Part shown: one piece after another, positions 29,648 to 40,676 of the stretch | Numbering within the stretch: position 1 is the first letter of the stretch | How the letters are laid out: every line of letters starts with the position of its first letter | From: Chondrus crispus | Taxonomy: Eukaryota; Rhodophyta; Florideophyceae; Gigartinales; Gigartinaceae | Assembly: GCF_000350225.1 (NCBI RefSeq) | Contig: NW_005178661.1 | Coordinates: forward strand, 9,856-73,855 | Direction: 5' to 3' | DNA length: 64,000 nucleotides | Position numbers and translations under genes: made by a program | Notes under the pieces: generated by a model | Database searches by the model: none | Seen by the model: only the letters and a program-made list of their open reading frames with translations | What the model was told of the DNA's origin: nothing

Positions 29648-30160
29648 CAGGGGGGGTCGCGATATAGTGCCATATTTGTTAGTGCCAGCTCCGATATAGT
29701 GCTACCCTTCTGCGGGTGGCACGAATTTTGAGCCAAAAACGAAGGGTCTCCAGGGAGGCAGTTGGATGGACATGTGTGTACTGCCCGAGAGCCGCTGCCG
29801 CCGCGGAAAGATATTATGCAGTTGCCAACTCGAATAGAGACTATGGCGGAAAAAGGCAGGGTCGATGATGCAATTGGACATCTGCAAAAGTGTAGGCTGG
29901 CATTTATGGCGGCGAAAAAGGAGGAAGTCAATGCAACGGCTCGGCAGCTACTAATAACAGAAATGCTTGATTAGACTTGAGTCTGTAGTGAAGATACAAA
30001 GCATGAGTGATGGCGTCCTGCGAGCGGTCTTTCTGAGCAGTGATGCAAGGAAGTGGCTGCAAAAAAGCCGTAAATCTCATTATCTAACAGTGCCTGGTTC
30101 GATATAGTGCTGTTTTCGGCCCACTGACACAGGGTAGCACTATATCGCGACCCCCCCCTG
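29648..30160 (+). mobile_element. Short inverted-repeat transposon with TA duplication
   Basis: Ends CAGGGGGGGTCGCGATATAG... and its reverse complement are flanked by TA on both sides (29646-29647 and 30161-30162). The CAG start and TA duplication fit pogo/Tigger or Tc1 groups. GATATAGTGC recurs subterminally at both ends. A 70-codon frame at 29762-29974 is rich in Lys and Glu and might be the remnant of a transposase C-terminus after internal deletion, which is an inference. Confidence 0.85.
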
Positions 30161-30838
30161 TATAGGCATTATGCGTGTCTTACACAAATTTTTGGGTCAC
30201 ATGCATTTCCGTGCCAGCTCACAAAATACGACACACATACACAAAGGGAATTTGTGTGTTCACAATTTATGTTTTTCGGAGTCGCCCATTTCCCAGTCCC
30301 CACGTGAATTCGAGCAATTGTGTTATTCGAGGCACTCTATGCAGTTCCTCTTTTGCTTCATCAAATTTCCAGTTGATGAGACGTGCAAGCGGCCTGCGTT
30401 GCCAGTGTGGCCATAGCCATTCGTGGGTAATTGGTAATGGGGCAGGACTCACAGATTCGAGAGCACAGGCCAAGGCTCTGCAAAGCTCCACTTGGTGTTT
30501 TTCTTTTATGAACATGTACAGGATCTGAGACAGAAGCCGATTGACAGTTCGTTTCTAATGCACAAAGTCTGGACTAGAGGCCACAACAAATCAAGTACTA
30601 GGAGCTTTTGTGTTCTTGTTACAGCCAGATTTTACAAATGTTTGTACTATTGGTACGTCTCTTGAGAAGCCTAAACTCGAATATGCAATAGAGCAACCTA
30701 TTGCCTTTAGTGAAATGACTGCCAACCGTTAGTGGGACCAAAAAAAGATAGACTCGCAAATTCAGACTGTGGGTGTGGTATGACGCCCAACGATAGGAAA
30801 ATCGATAAACATGTGCGTATCTCCATGATTCATCTCTA

Positions 30839-33800
30839 TCACCCGGGACGAGGAGCCGCCTGAAATTCTCCAAACTCTTCACTCTCGCCATCCAATGATT
30901 TTCTACTCACAGAGTGCCTGCCTTCTACACCTGAGGCCTGAGTACCGTCCGTGGGCTTCTGTGCGTGACTGCCTAATGCTGTATGTGTATCATACTCTGT
31001 TCGGTCTTTTGCAAAAAAAGTGTTCCCACCTACCGGAGAGGTACTATGTCCTGAAACGCGAGCTGCCTCTTCAACATCTTGTCGATCATTGCCCACATCG
31101 CTTTCTAACTGTCCGGAAGATGCCGCAATGCCTTGCGGGCTGGATGACCCCACCTCCTCTGATAAACCCCCCTCTGCAAGATACTCTTTGATGAGTGCGA
31201 CACACTCAGTTAGGCCATCAGGCATTAAGCAAACCACAAATTCAGGTGTAATATTGCTCTCGTTGCTTGATAAAACCTCAAATGTCACAACTTCTGGTCG
31301 GTTTCTCTTGAAAGTAATGCGAGAGATGTCCTGTAAATAGCGTATTAGTTTCACTTCCAGCAAATGGTGTCGATTGCTGTATGGGCATAGTAGTAAAAAG
31401 TAATTGGAAGAAACGCCGACATAACGCCTTTTGAATTCCGCACTACGCCCGCCTTGCCCATAGTTACGATCAGACCTCGCTTTGCATGGAAACAGACGCA
31501 GTCCAGCCATTACACGATCATCCATGACATTAACGGTGAATCCTTTCGGCATTGCCGACAACGACATTGATAACGAGCTATCGCCAAGCCACCCAGGTTT
31601 CGCTTCGCGGCCCCAGGGGGATTTCTGACCCCCGAACAATCCAGATGAGCTTTGCCTTTGCCGGCTTGGGCTTTCAGTGGACGTATTAGTGTGATCTGAC
31701 TGAACCCCGGGGCGTGGGCTGGGTGTGGCTGGTGAAGTTGCAGTTGATCTTGGACTGCTGTTGACTGGTAGGTTTTTGTCTGTTGTGCCATCTGCCCAGC
31801 TACGGCTGCCATTAGCGCAAGGTCGTGACCGCCGAGACTTGGGTTCACCAGAACTTTTCTTTGACTGAGGACCTTCTGTTCTCTTTAAGGAAGAATTCGA
31901 ACTCGATCCCCGCGCAGAGGTGGACCCTCGGTTTCCCATTGACTCCGGTGAAACAATTGAATTAGGAGAAAAAGGATTGTAACTCGAGGTTGTGGAGGCT
32001 GATGATGGTGTTGTCGGCTCACCTGATACCCTTGAGCTCATGGTCGACAAACTATATTTCAGCCCCATACCGCTCAGTGCTTTGTTGAGAGCTCGAGATA
32101 CCTCGGCATCTGTCTTTTCCAGGAACGACGAGATGCTCTGCATCCCGCTTGGCGAACTACTTCCGCGCTCTGATGCAAGGTTCCCAGACGTTCTCATGGG
32201 GGAATCGTCTTGTGTAGTGTCGACTTTTCGATCGTCCGTGGCAAAGCCATCCCCAGCGTACTTGTGACCTTCCCGTGTCGCACTTCCTTTCCTTCGCCCA
32301 GCATTATGCTTTCGCTTTGCCTGGGCGGTGATGCGAGCTTTTCGCGCGCGTTCGTATTTCTTTTTATCAAAATCAACAAGCTCGACCCCGCTCAAGTTGT
32401 CTTCAGAATTTGTCGCGGCATGCAAGGCTTCTTGAAAACCTCCACGCAGTGTTGATACGTATTTTATCCCAATTCTGGTGAGATAGAGAGCCAACATGTT
32501 TATGTCCATGGTATCTTCTTCCTTGACGCCTGAGCCGACAAGACATATGTGCGACGTATCCTTGAGCGGCTCGCAAAGGTCTACAGCGGCTTGTAGTTCA
32601 GCTCGCGCGGCTTCGTTTGTTTCGTTCGTTAGCTTTCCATCTGCCTGTCGCAAAGCATCAAGCGGTAGAAATGCGGCCTGTGCAAGATGCCCTGCACTGT
32701 ATTCGTCTTGTGTGCGACAGTCCCATGTAAAGTAGTTAGCATCGCCAGCCACGAGATCGTCAGGGGTAGTCTGCAAACAAACAGATGCCTGCATGGCGCG
32801 TGCGGCCGACAATCCTACCCGCGTATGCTGGCCAGGGGTTTGCAGTAGTCTATCTGTCATGAGCCGCTGGAACGAGGGTGGGGTATGTACCGTCCTCATT
32901 TTGCTCCCAATTTCCCACAACCTCCTCACCTCTTCCGGAGAGTTGGCGGTGAGCATCATGAGGGTCTCTGGAATCCTGCTTTCATCCACCGAAAGGAGCT
33001 CCTCCCGTTTCGAGCACAATAGGGCGATTCCGAAAAACGAAGTCCCAAGGGGATTGTCCTCCAATAAAAGTAAATCCCAGAGGGCTAGCACCGATTCGAC
33101 GGTAAAGTTCCTCGCAAACAACGTGACAAACCAGGATGTGGCATATAGATCAGGAGTCATCATATGTCTTTCAAGGAGCCAGTACAGCTCCGGATCGTGA
33201 TACAACAATAACCTCCCAAAGTACTTAAACATTCGCTTGAGTAGATCGAAGACACGCGACTCGGATGTCTCGAGCATCCACGGCGCAAACCTACTCACAA
33301 ACTCGGAAAAAAGGGCGAAGACAATCCTCGGATTCCCCCCGGTATCTGCCAGTAACACAAATGGTGCGAGCAGCTCATTAAAGCCCTGCACATAGCCCAC
33401 CTTGTGCCTCGCGCAAAACAAACTAAGTAACCTCAACAAGGCGCCCCTGACCGCTGGTTGCTTAAATCGAGCAAGGCCCGGGCGGGTGCGCTCAACATCT
33501 TTCTCGATCTGCTCTTTAGAGTTGTGGTCTGCGACGGCATCGCGTGCGCTTTGCGCAAAGGCGGCGGCATCCTCTGAAAGCAGGGACTCAACACGTAAGC
33601 GCAGCAGAAGTAACCATACTGCGCCTCGCACTTCGTGCGGCACGGCGCCGCTGAAGGGGGCTGACAGGAGGTCTGCGCGGAGGTTGGCGAGATCGTGAGT
33701 GGAGACGCACGATTTGGCCGCGGCGCGGACCTGGTGGGCAGGAATAGACAAGGGTGGGGAGAATTGTTAGAAACCGAGGTGCGCTGGGGAATGATTGGGC

Positions 33801-33889
33801 GGCACGGGATAGTAGAAATGGCTACGCACCTTTCGGAGGATATCAGTATCGGTTGGCAGAGGCTCCCACTCTTCGTCCTTGAGATTCAT
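30839..33889 (-). CDS. TBC1D23-like TBC/rhodanese protein
   Basis: Two exons, 33830-33889 and 30839-33730, give about 983 residues. The 99-bp intron has donor GTGCGT, a CTAAC branch-like site and acceptor CCAG. The upstream ATG at 33889 yields MNLKDEEWEPLPTDTDILRK, which joins in phase to VRAAAKSC; without the intron the frame has only a TTG start. The TBC domain (about 45-270) has IEKDVERTR and GYVQG, which are the IxxDxxR and YxQ finger motifs. A rhodanese domain (about 345-455) lacks the catalytic Cys loop. A Ser-rich linker leads to a PH-like C-terminal domain (about 760-860). The order TBC, rhodanese, C-terminal domain is specific to TBC1D23, which tethers endosome-derived vesicles at the trans-Golgi through golgins and the WASH complex. 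Confidence 0.85.
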
Positions 33890-34305
33890 GGGGGGTCGGG
33901 AGGGAGGGGGAAGGAAGGAGGGTGCTACCGACCTGGCAAGCTACAGCGTGCCCGCCGGATCAGACGGTGAGGCCGGCAGGCGTATCGGGTGTGGACATGG
34001 GGAGGGAGGTGGAGGGTGTTGGAATGCAGACTTTGCACTATGGGGAGAGCGGCAAGGATGGGGGGGGGATGGGGTGGGGTGGGGTGGGGTGATGCATTCA
34101 TGACGCGGAGACACAGAGGCAACACGGCAGCGAGGCTTGCCGCCACTTGCCTCACACAGAGGTCCACTCACCATGCGCCAGCAAGGCTCCTTTCCCCCTG
34201 AATTTTCTTTCTTTTCCAACACCCTCTCTTCTTCATCGTCTCCCCGCCGCCTTCGTCTCTTCTCCTCCCGAACCCGCCTCCCTCCCCCTGATTATCTCCG
34301 ACACC
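33890..34305. promoter_or_regulatory. Shared upstream region of two divergent genes
   Basis: This 416-bp interval separates the TBC1D23-like and BIN3-like start codons. It holds a G-rich run (GGGGGGGATGGGGTGGGG near 34063) with four GGGGT units and a C/T-rich stretch before the downstream ATG. No clear TATA box is seen. Confidence 0.5.
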
Positions 34306-35349
34306 ATGCCAACGCAACCCGCAAACCCCCGAAAGCGTCTCCGCATCCCCTCTCCGCCTCCTTCAAAGCGTTCCCGAGCAAAGGTCCCTCTCTCTGGTGC
34401 CCCCTCCTCGCACGGAAGCTATCTCAACTACTACCACCGCCGCCACGCCGGCCACTCCCCCACCTCAGACGACCGCCTCTCCGTCATCACTCCCCTCCTC
34501 GGACGTTACAAATCCCCTGTCCTTCTGGATATTGGCTGCAATGATGGCGCCGTCACAGCCAGCCTCGCCCCCAGTGTCGCCTCTGCGGTGGGGGTCGATA
34601 TCGACGCCGGCTTGGTCGCTAAAGCTCGCAAGCGAGTCCGAGCCACCGTCGCCTTGCTTCGCGCGACAGGGGGAAAAAACGAGTCGGATGAAGATTTTAT
34701 ACCTATCTCGTGCCATGTTGTGCAAGGACCGCCTGTCGAGCTAGTGCAAGCGCCCCCCGAGCCCGAGCAAGTGCACGAGGGAAAGGAATTTCCGTTCAAC
34801 CTTTGCTTCCGCTGCGAGAACTTCGCAGCTGAGAAGCCTGGTACGACCGCTATGGAGCACCACGCGTACGACGTCGTGTTGTGTCTGAGCGTGACGAAGT
34901 GGGTTCATTTGCACGGCGGGGACGCTGCATTGAAGCGTTTATTCCGACGTATGAGCGACTGTTTGCGCCCGGGCGGGGTACTGATATTGGAGCCGCAGCC
35001 GAAAAAGAGCTATAAGCGAGCAAGGCAGAAGAAGATACGGGGAGCGAATCGAAAATTTGGGCAGGACCTCAAGATTAAACCGGAGCAGTTTAAAGAGATT
35101 TTATTGAAAGAGGGGGGGTTTGAAAGATTTGAACTGCTGAGAGATGTAGCGCAGGAGAAGGGGAAGATGTTCAATCGGCCGATTATGGCCTTTTTTAAGA
35201 GGGGCAGTGATGAAGGGGAAGCTGGGACGGGTGAGGCCGGACTGGGTACCCGGTTAGATGGGGATACCGGAGGGGCAAGTACAGAGGAGGGAGTGATTCG
35301 AGAGCCGTCTGGGGCCAATAAGGCGCCTGCGAATGGTTCTACTAGATAG
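34306..35349 (+). CDS. BIN3/MEPCE-family RNA methylphosphate capping enzyme
   Basis: It is 347 residues from ATG 34306; the open frame extends upstream but the first 53 codons have no other ATG and lie in the pyrimidine-rich leader. The N-terminus is basic with nuclear-signal-like RKRLRIP and SKRSRAK. A GSYLNYY motif precedes the SAM-binding motif I VLLDIGCNDGAVT, followed by acidic VGVDID. The family hallmark LCLSVTKWVHLHGGD and the LEPQPKKSYKRA segment (usually LEPQPWxSY) are present. BIN3/MEPCE enzymes put a monomethyl cap on the gamma-phosphate of Pol III RNAs such as 7SK or U6. Red algae have no known 7SK, so U6 is the likelier target. No intron is seen. Confidence 0.88.
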   Translation: MPTQPANPRKRLRIPSPPPSKRSRAKVPLSGAPSSHGSYLNYYHRRHAGHSPTSDDRLSVITPLLGRYKSPVLLDIGCNDGAVTASLAPSVASAVGVDIDAGLVAKARKRVRATVALLRATGGKNESDEDFIPISCHVVQGPPVELVQAPPEPEQVHEGKEFPFNLCFRCENFAAEKPGTTAMEHHAYDVVLCLSVTKWVHLHGGDAALKRLFRRMSDCLRPGGVLILEPQPKKSYKRARQKKIRGANRKFGQDLKIKPEQFKEILLKEGGFERFELLRDVAQEKGKMFNRPIMAFFKRGSDEGEAGTGEAGLGTRLDGDTGGASTEEGVIREPSGANKAPANGSTR

Positions 35350-36078
35350 CATTTGAGGAAAAGGGGCGATGAGCTAGAAAAGTCTCGACATCGAGCGAAG
35401 ATTGGGGTCTCGTAGTGGAAGCAGCATGAAATGATTGCAGTCGACGACTGCTATTCAGAAACATCGGACAGACTTATCAGGTTTTACATGCGGCATGCGA
35501 TGTTCAAAATCACATGCATGTTACTTAAGCGATTGCGCAAGAGCAGGACGGCTCACATGATTCCACAGAAGTGGGAGACCTGCGGCTCTTGCAGAGACAG
35601 CTCAAGCAGGAAGGATATGCAGTAAGCTCCCCAGGAGATTGGAATGCTGCGCCTTGGGGACTCGACTGCAGAGAAAATATCTCGGCGGATCCTCGCAAGT
35701 CGGCCAACGCGTAGCCCTGTTGGTGTATTAGCAGGACGGCGCCGAAGTTGGCGTGACGTGTACAGGATGCATCATAAGTCATACTGTAAGAATGCGCCAG
35801 CATCCGGCAACAACCCCACAGCCACACGTTCTGCCACACGTTCCGCAGGAAGTCCACGCCAACACGTCCTTCATTTCCCTCCGTGTTGCCGTTCTTTCCT
35901 TTAAGACATAAAAACAGATTACAGAAAACCACCTCTCGCGCTATCGGGGCAGTTCTCGAGTATCCCCTTCAGTGCCTTGTAAACTGATAAAGCGTGGTTC
36001 GCCGCACCGTCCCTTACACACTTCCAACAACGGCGAAGCAAACCGACACTTTGTGTGTGCTTTTATCGCCCAGTCGAA
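35350..36078. other. Intergenic region
   Basis: This 729-bp interval has no supported gene. Frames of 60-135 codons occur on both strands without motifs. It contains the 3' flank of the BIN3-like gene and the promoter of the phosphatase. Confidence 0.5.
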
Positions 36079-37015
36079 ATGGATACTGTCATTACGTGCG
36101 AGGAGGTGAAGCCTGGGTCAACCGCCATGCTCAAGCCGGGAGAGTCTCAAAAGGTCATTCACCTTGTCCGTCATGGACAAGCTACTCACAACCGTAAGCA
36201 TCGCAATATTCGCGTCACCCTTGCATTTTGGCCCTCAACGTACCTTTTTGAAAGCTAACAATTGCCTTAATCCATCGCCGTGTCCTTAATGAGCAGTTTT
36301 CGCGGCAATGAAGCATACCGAAGGCACGCCGTGCAAATGCGCTCTGAAGCAGAAGGGTTGTCCTTACATAAATGAGGAGCACACTGACGCAAGGTTAACT
36401 CAGAGAGGACGTCTGCAGGCTGTAGCTGCAGGTTCGCGTCTCCTGCAAACTTTCCCTGTACCGCAGTGCGCCTTCGTATCCCCGCTGTCCCGCACATTGC
36501 AAACCGCCACCATCGCTCTTTCTAAGGCGAGCGCACTCTCTATTTCTCTTATCGCTGAAGAGTCATTGCGTGAACGAAATGGTGTCCACGTCTGCGACAA
36601 GCGATCCCCGAAAGAAGATGTTATGGACCTTTACCCGAGCGTGGACTTCGGAACCATCGCTCCAGGGCCAGACGCATTGTTTAGCGAAATCAGAGAAACT
36701 GAAGAGGAGCTCGCTGCGAGGGGGAAGAAATTCTTCTTGAGCCTGGCGGGCAGGCCAGAAAGTAGTTTCGCCGTTTTTACGCATAGCTCCTTCTTGTTCA
36801 ACACCCTCTCGCGTGGCTTTCAAACTCCAGACCCATCAGGTAAGCGCACTTAATCTCCTGTGTATCATCGCTTTCGTTTTGCATACGGCCACGGACTGCT
36901 AACGATGGTCTCCTCTGCCGATGTATGCCCATGCTCTGTGATTGATTTTTCGCAACCAGCTGCGCGTCGATTTCAAACCGGTGAGAGTCGCGTAGTTATC
37001 TTGACCTACACTTGA
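36079..37015 (+). CDS. Histidine phosphatase (PGAM-like), three exons
   Basis: Exons 36079-36193, 36297-36839 and 36960-37015 total 714 nt (237 residues). Both introns are GT-AG (GTAAGC donors, CAG acceptors), and the first has a GCTAAC branch-like site. The catalytic motif HLVRHGQATHN contains the phospho-accepting His at residue 32. Later motifs are SPLSRTLQTA (second Arg), LRERNGVHVCDKR (general acid region) and FTHSSFL (second His). The last exon reads AARRFQTGESRVVIL, resembling the family's C-terminal NCE-R segment. The layout matches plant and algal PGAM-like proteins of unclear substrate. The stop is 53 bp from the convergent TTI1-like gene. Confidence 0.85.
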
Positions 37016-37067
37016 TCCTCATCCAAAAAAATACTGCTTCATTGCCTTAAATGACGTGCTGCTCACG

Positions 37068-40000
37068 TCATGGCATGACAGAACGATTGCTTCGTACTTG
37101 CGTACTATGTAGGGAGGCCTTTCGACACTGCACAGTTGTTGGCGTCGACTTGTCACTGCAGAGTAGGCCGGTCAAAACGTCCCCAGCATTCACTTCTTTT
37201 AACCTAAGAACTATTGACTCGGCCCATTGGGCACGTTTTTCCCATCGCTCTCTTTCATGTCTTATCATGGATCTATTCAAGTGTCTTTCATTCCTTTTGT
37301 CATTTAAGCGTGGGTCATTGCGCGAGTCGAAATACACCGCCAGATATTTCACAATGCTGGAAGCGTGAGGAGCTAGAGATTCTGGTAGCACATTCGCCAT
37401 AGAGGAAATTGCTTCCAGACATGCATCGGACGCAGACATAGCCCCGTAACTAGGAGGGGGAATTGGGTTTCCACTGGAATTCATGGTTGCGGACATAAGC
37501 AGGGTTGGAAAGAATGACGCCAGACGCAAAAGTGGTCTCATTTTCGGGTAAATCAGTTTCACAAATCTGTTCCGAATGAACCCTCCTGCACATTGCGCGA
37601 GAGCAGAAAGCAGGGTACAAGCTTTGATAACGACAGGAAGCTCAGTTCCCTTTCCGTTCAAGTATTTGACTAGCTCGTCAACTTGCTCGGCGTTTTCTCG
37701 CCCTCGAAGCCTTCTTTGATTCATACGTTGCAGTAAACCTTCTCGCTTGGAAAGTTTTCCCTGGAGAACTGCGAATTGATCCGGAATTAACGGCAAGATT
37801 GTGGCCGCATGCGGTAACAGTTCCGTTTGATTGTCTTCTAGCAAATAAACAGCCCAGGTTGCACAACCAAGCGCAGCAGCTCGAACGTTCCACGGACGAC
37901 CAACGAGCAAATCCCGCATCCCATCCAGAGTGTTCAGCGCGACCTGCTCAAACGCGTTTCGCACGAAGTTGTCTTCATTCAGCTTTTCTTCCATTTCCGC
38001 TTCCGTCTGCTCTTTCGCTGATAAATCGTGGTAGTAAGCCATGTCATCTGTACAATAGTAGAGGAGCTTCTTGCGCAACATTGCTATGTGCAATTCGGAA
38101 TTAGATTCTTTCTTACCGCTGCTATACATAGCCGGTGGCTCCGTTCCCTTATTCTGAGATGTAGTGGTGCGGCTTTGGCGAACAGCCGTCGCCAGAACAC
38201 TTTCGATTGCCCCTAATGATTTGAGTGCTCGAGAGTTCCCTGCACCAGCCAGATTATTGTTTAAATCACGGAGCGTGCTATCGAGCAAGAGAATGGCTTC
38301 TTCACTGACGGCATCCCCTCTTGTCCCAATGATAAAGGTAAGGACATCAATGGCCCATCGCTCCTCGAGATGCCTCCCAACGCGAGATATCAAGTAGTTC
38401 AAATGCCGACCCAGTAGAGCTCTGGCGTTGGAGCATCTAACCGTCTTCCCTATCTTGTCCAATGTCGTATGGGCGGCGTTGTGAATGCCCTTCTCCCCGT
38501 GAGAAACGTCTTTCAGCAGACTGATTAGCACAAGTAGGACGACGTCAGAAGAGAGTGGTTTCGACAGCTGTCGCTCGTACATATCTGACATGTCTTGAAT
38601 CAACGCCGACATGCAGTGCAAAATGCAATGCTTCAAGCTAATCATTGTATCATCGACTGAAGTAAGCCCATCAGAAACATCGTGCTCAAAAGCCGGAAGA
38701 AAAAAACAAGTCATGGTACCCAAAACATCTCTTGCGCATTGCATGACATGGTTAACGTGCTCTTTCATTTCGTTTGTCGGTATCTCTTTCCTCGCAATTG
38801 CACCTCGGACAGCTGCTTGAAGGATCAGGACTGCGTGCGCTCTAGACTTGAATGCAGACCCAAAGTGAAACGAGTCCGTTCTTCTTGCCGACTCACCGGA
38901 ACCGGGATCCTCTTCCCCATCCTCGTTCTTGGACCCATGAGACAAGAGAGTGGTGAAAATTGATGAGAGCAAACCAGCTCTCCCAATTTGAGAACTTGTC
39001 TCTAGGACAACATTGCTGAGCTTCAAAAATTGTTGATCCTCTGGGTCACCACTTTCGTTCCAGAGAACCTGATGTGTGGACATCAACATTTCACAGAAAC
39101 CGCTTATTCCAACTCGAACAAGGGAAAATGCAAAATCTGACGGTGTCACAATAAAACTTGCTCTCTCAGATTGTATATCATGCGAGGGGAGAAAGATGCG
39201 CAGAAAGCCCTTGCAAACTTTGACCCGAAAGGTCTCATCCTTCCTCTTCAGCAAACAGGCAATCGTACATTCTGCGATATTCTTTGATGCGGATCCGTCG
39301 TTGCCCAAGATCACTTCATCGCTTTCCCTAGCCTTGCCGACTATGACAAAAGCATCTTGGCGGTTAACACAGGTTAGTACTGCCTTGAAGCAAGTTTCGA
39401 TTTCTCGCAGTCTGACCTCACCAACCTTGACAAGCTTCTTGAAAGCTCGCAAGGCCTCATTTTTAATGATGGGATATTCATCTCCAGCGAGTTCTACAAG
39501 AGCAAATATCAACAAGCAGCGAGTTCTCTGATCAACTGAAAGCGATGACGTATCCATCAAAGATATACGGACAAAACGGGCAACGGCCAAACGGGCACGC
39601 ACGCTGTTATGGCAAGACGGCCCAGTTTGCGACTCCAGGAAAAGGCGTAGACGTAGCGAAACTTCCCTTGAAGCGGCGGCTGACCACGAAGCATTCCGTG
39701 CAATCAAAAGACTAGTTCGCGAGGATTTCTCCACATGTGGCGTGTCAGCAACGCCAGCCATCCCTGTGGCACCCTCTCGCGCGCTTCCTGTAGGGGATTC
39801 ACGGATGCGGTGCTCCTCTAGTGCTTCTGCAAAAGACCTCTCATGGCCGTTTACGGCTGCATGTGTAATCTCTTTCGGTGGAAAGACGCCGTATACGATA
39901 GAAACCAGAGTGTCCAAAGCGGCGACTAATATCGGGGCTTGGTCTAACGCAGAATTTTGGAGTACTCTCGCCATGTTTGAGACTAATCCAGGAAGAAATG

Positions 40001-40676
40001 CAGCAAGAAGATCTTCAGGCATGGAGCGCACAAGAGCTGAAAGGGCCAGAAAGGCAGCTTTTCTCACTGCAGGAGCACGTTCATGACGACCAGTGATGGC
40101 CAACGCATGAGAGACGTGTGCGGCGGCAAGCTGCGCTTGCTCTGAGGCGGCGAGTGCGGATTGTAGAGAGAAGGGCACCTCTGGAGGGCTTGGGAAGATA
40201 GAGGCCACACAAGGGAACAAGCTTTCTTCTTCCGATTCCGAAGCTGAGTTTTCTGCTGCTAAGGCATCTTGCTCCTCGGAAGTGAGCATGAGCTTTCCAA
40301 AACTGGACAACCGGTCTCCACCATGATTTTCGGTCACCGGAAGCTGCGAAAGCTTATTTTCTTGGGCATCAAACCCATCACCGTCCAGTGCGTCAACAAG
40401 GAGTGCGAAAAGCGAACGCAATGTCTCTTCATTCCAAAGAGGCAGGGCCGTCCACGAAGAGTTTTCAGGCGGAGAGGAGGGTCCGAGCAATCGGGAAACT
40501 GTGCGTAGCACGAGAGTGCGGACGGAGGCTGGTAAATTACGAGATCGGACTGACTCTCGAAGTGAGACCAAAGATGAGTTTCGTGTGGCAGAGTGTAGCT
40601 CGGCAAATGTGTGCGGAAGAGTTGCAAGTTCCGATACGAGACCAGAAAGTTCCGCTTGAGAACGTGGGGCAGGCAT
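37068..40676 (-). CDS. TTI1-like HEAT-repeat protein (TTT complex)
   Basis: It is 1202 residues from ATG 40676; the open frame extends 47 codons further to a GTG with no ATG. The protein is almost entirely amphipathic helix pairs (HEAT repeats), for example KAAFLALSALVRSMPEDLLA, EYPIIKNEALRAFKKLVK and PWNVRAAALGCATWAVYLLE. The C-terminal block KACTLLSALAQCAGGFIRNR followed by FVKLIYPKMRPLL matches the end of TTI1. Length is close to human TTI1 (1089). TTI1 works with TELO2 and TTI2 as an HSP90 co-chaperone that stabilises PIKK kinases such as mTOR, ATM and SMG1. The assignment rests on overall pattern and the C-terminal block. No intron is needed. Confidence 0.7.
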   Translation of the reverse strand: MPAPRSQAELSGLVSELATLPHTFAELHSATRNSSLVSLRESVRSRNLPASVRTLVLRTVSRLLGPSSPPENSSWTALPLWNEETLRSLFALLVDALDGDGFDAQENKLSQLPVTENHGGDRLSSFGKLMLTSEEQDALAAENSASESEEESLFPCVASIFPSPPEVPFSLQSALAASEQAQLAAAHVSHALAITGRHERAPAVRKAAFLALSALVRSMPEDLLAAFLPGLVSNMARVLQNSALDQAPILVAALDTLVSIVYGVFPPKEITHAAVNGHERSFAEALEEHRIRESPTGSAREGATGMAGVADTPHVEKSSRTSLLIARNASWSAAASREVSLRLRLFLESQTGPSCHNSVRARLAVARFVRISLMDTSSLSVDQRTRCLLIFALVELAGDEYPIIKNEALRAFKKLVKVGEVRLREIETCFKAVLTCVNRQDAFVIVGKARESDEVILGNDGSASKNIAECTIACLLKRKDETFRVKVCKGFLRIFLPSHDIQSERASFIVTPSDFAFSLVRVGISGFCEMLMSTHQVLWNESGDPEDQQFLKLSNVVLETSSQIGRAGLLSSIFTTLLSHGSKNEDGEEDPGSGESARRTDSFHFGSAFKSRAHAVLILQAAVRGAIARKEIPTNEMKEHVNHVMQCARDVLGTMTCFFLPAFEHDVSDGLTSVDDTMISLKHCILHCMSALIQDMSDMYERQLSKPLSSDVVLLVLISLLKDVSHGEKGIHNAAHTTLDKIGKTVRCSNARALLGRHLNYLISRVGRHLEERWAIDVLTFIIGTRGDAVSEEAILLLDSTLRDLNNNLAGAGNSRALKSLGAIESVLATAVRQSRTTTSQNKGTEPPAMYSSGKKESNSELHIAMLRKKLLYYCTDDMAYYHDLSAKEQTEAEMEEKLNEDNFVRNAFEQVALNTLDGMRDLLVGRPWNVRAAALGCATWAVYLLEDNQTELLPHAATILPLIPDQFAVLQGKLSKREGLLQRMNQRRLRGRENAEQVDELVKYLNGKGTELPVVIKACTLLSALAQCAGGFIRNRFVKLIYPKMRPLLRLASFFPTLLMSATMNSSGNPIPPPSYGAMSASDACLEAISSMANVLPESLAPHASSIVKYLAVYFDSRNDPRLNDKRNERHLNRSMIRHERERWEKRAQWAESIVLRLKEVNAGDVLTGLLCSDKSTPTTVQCRKASLHSTQVRSNRSVMP

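Noticed and set aside
29166..29699. 177-codon plus-strand frame
   Set aside because: No motif, low-complexity composition, and its end runs into the inverted repeat of the small transposon at 29648.
36079..36258. Reading the phosphatase first exon through to a 60-codon protein
   Set aside because: A consensus GTAAGC donor and matching acceptor restore the full histidine phosphatase, so the short frame is the unspliced reading.
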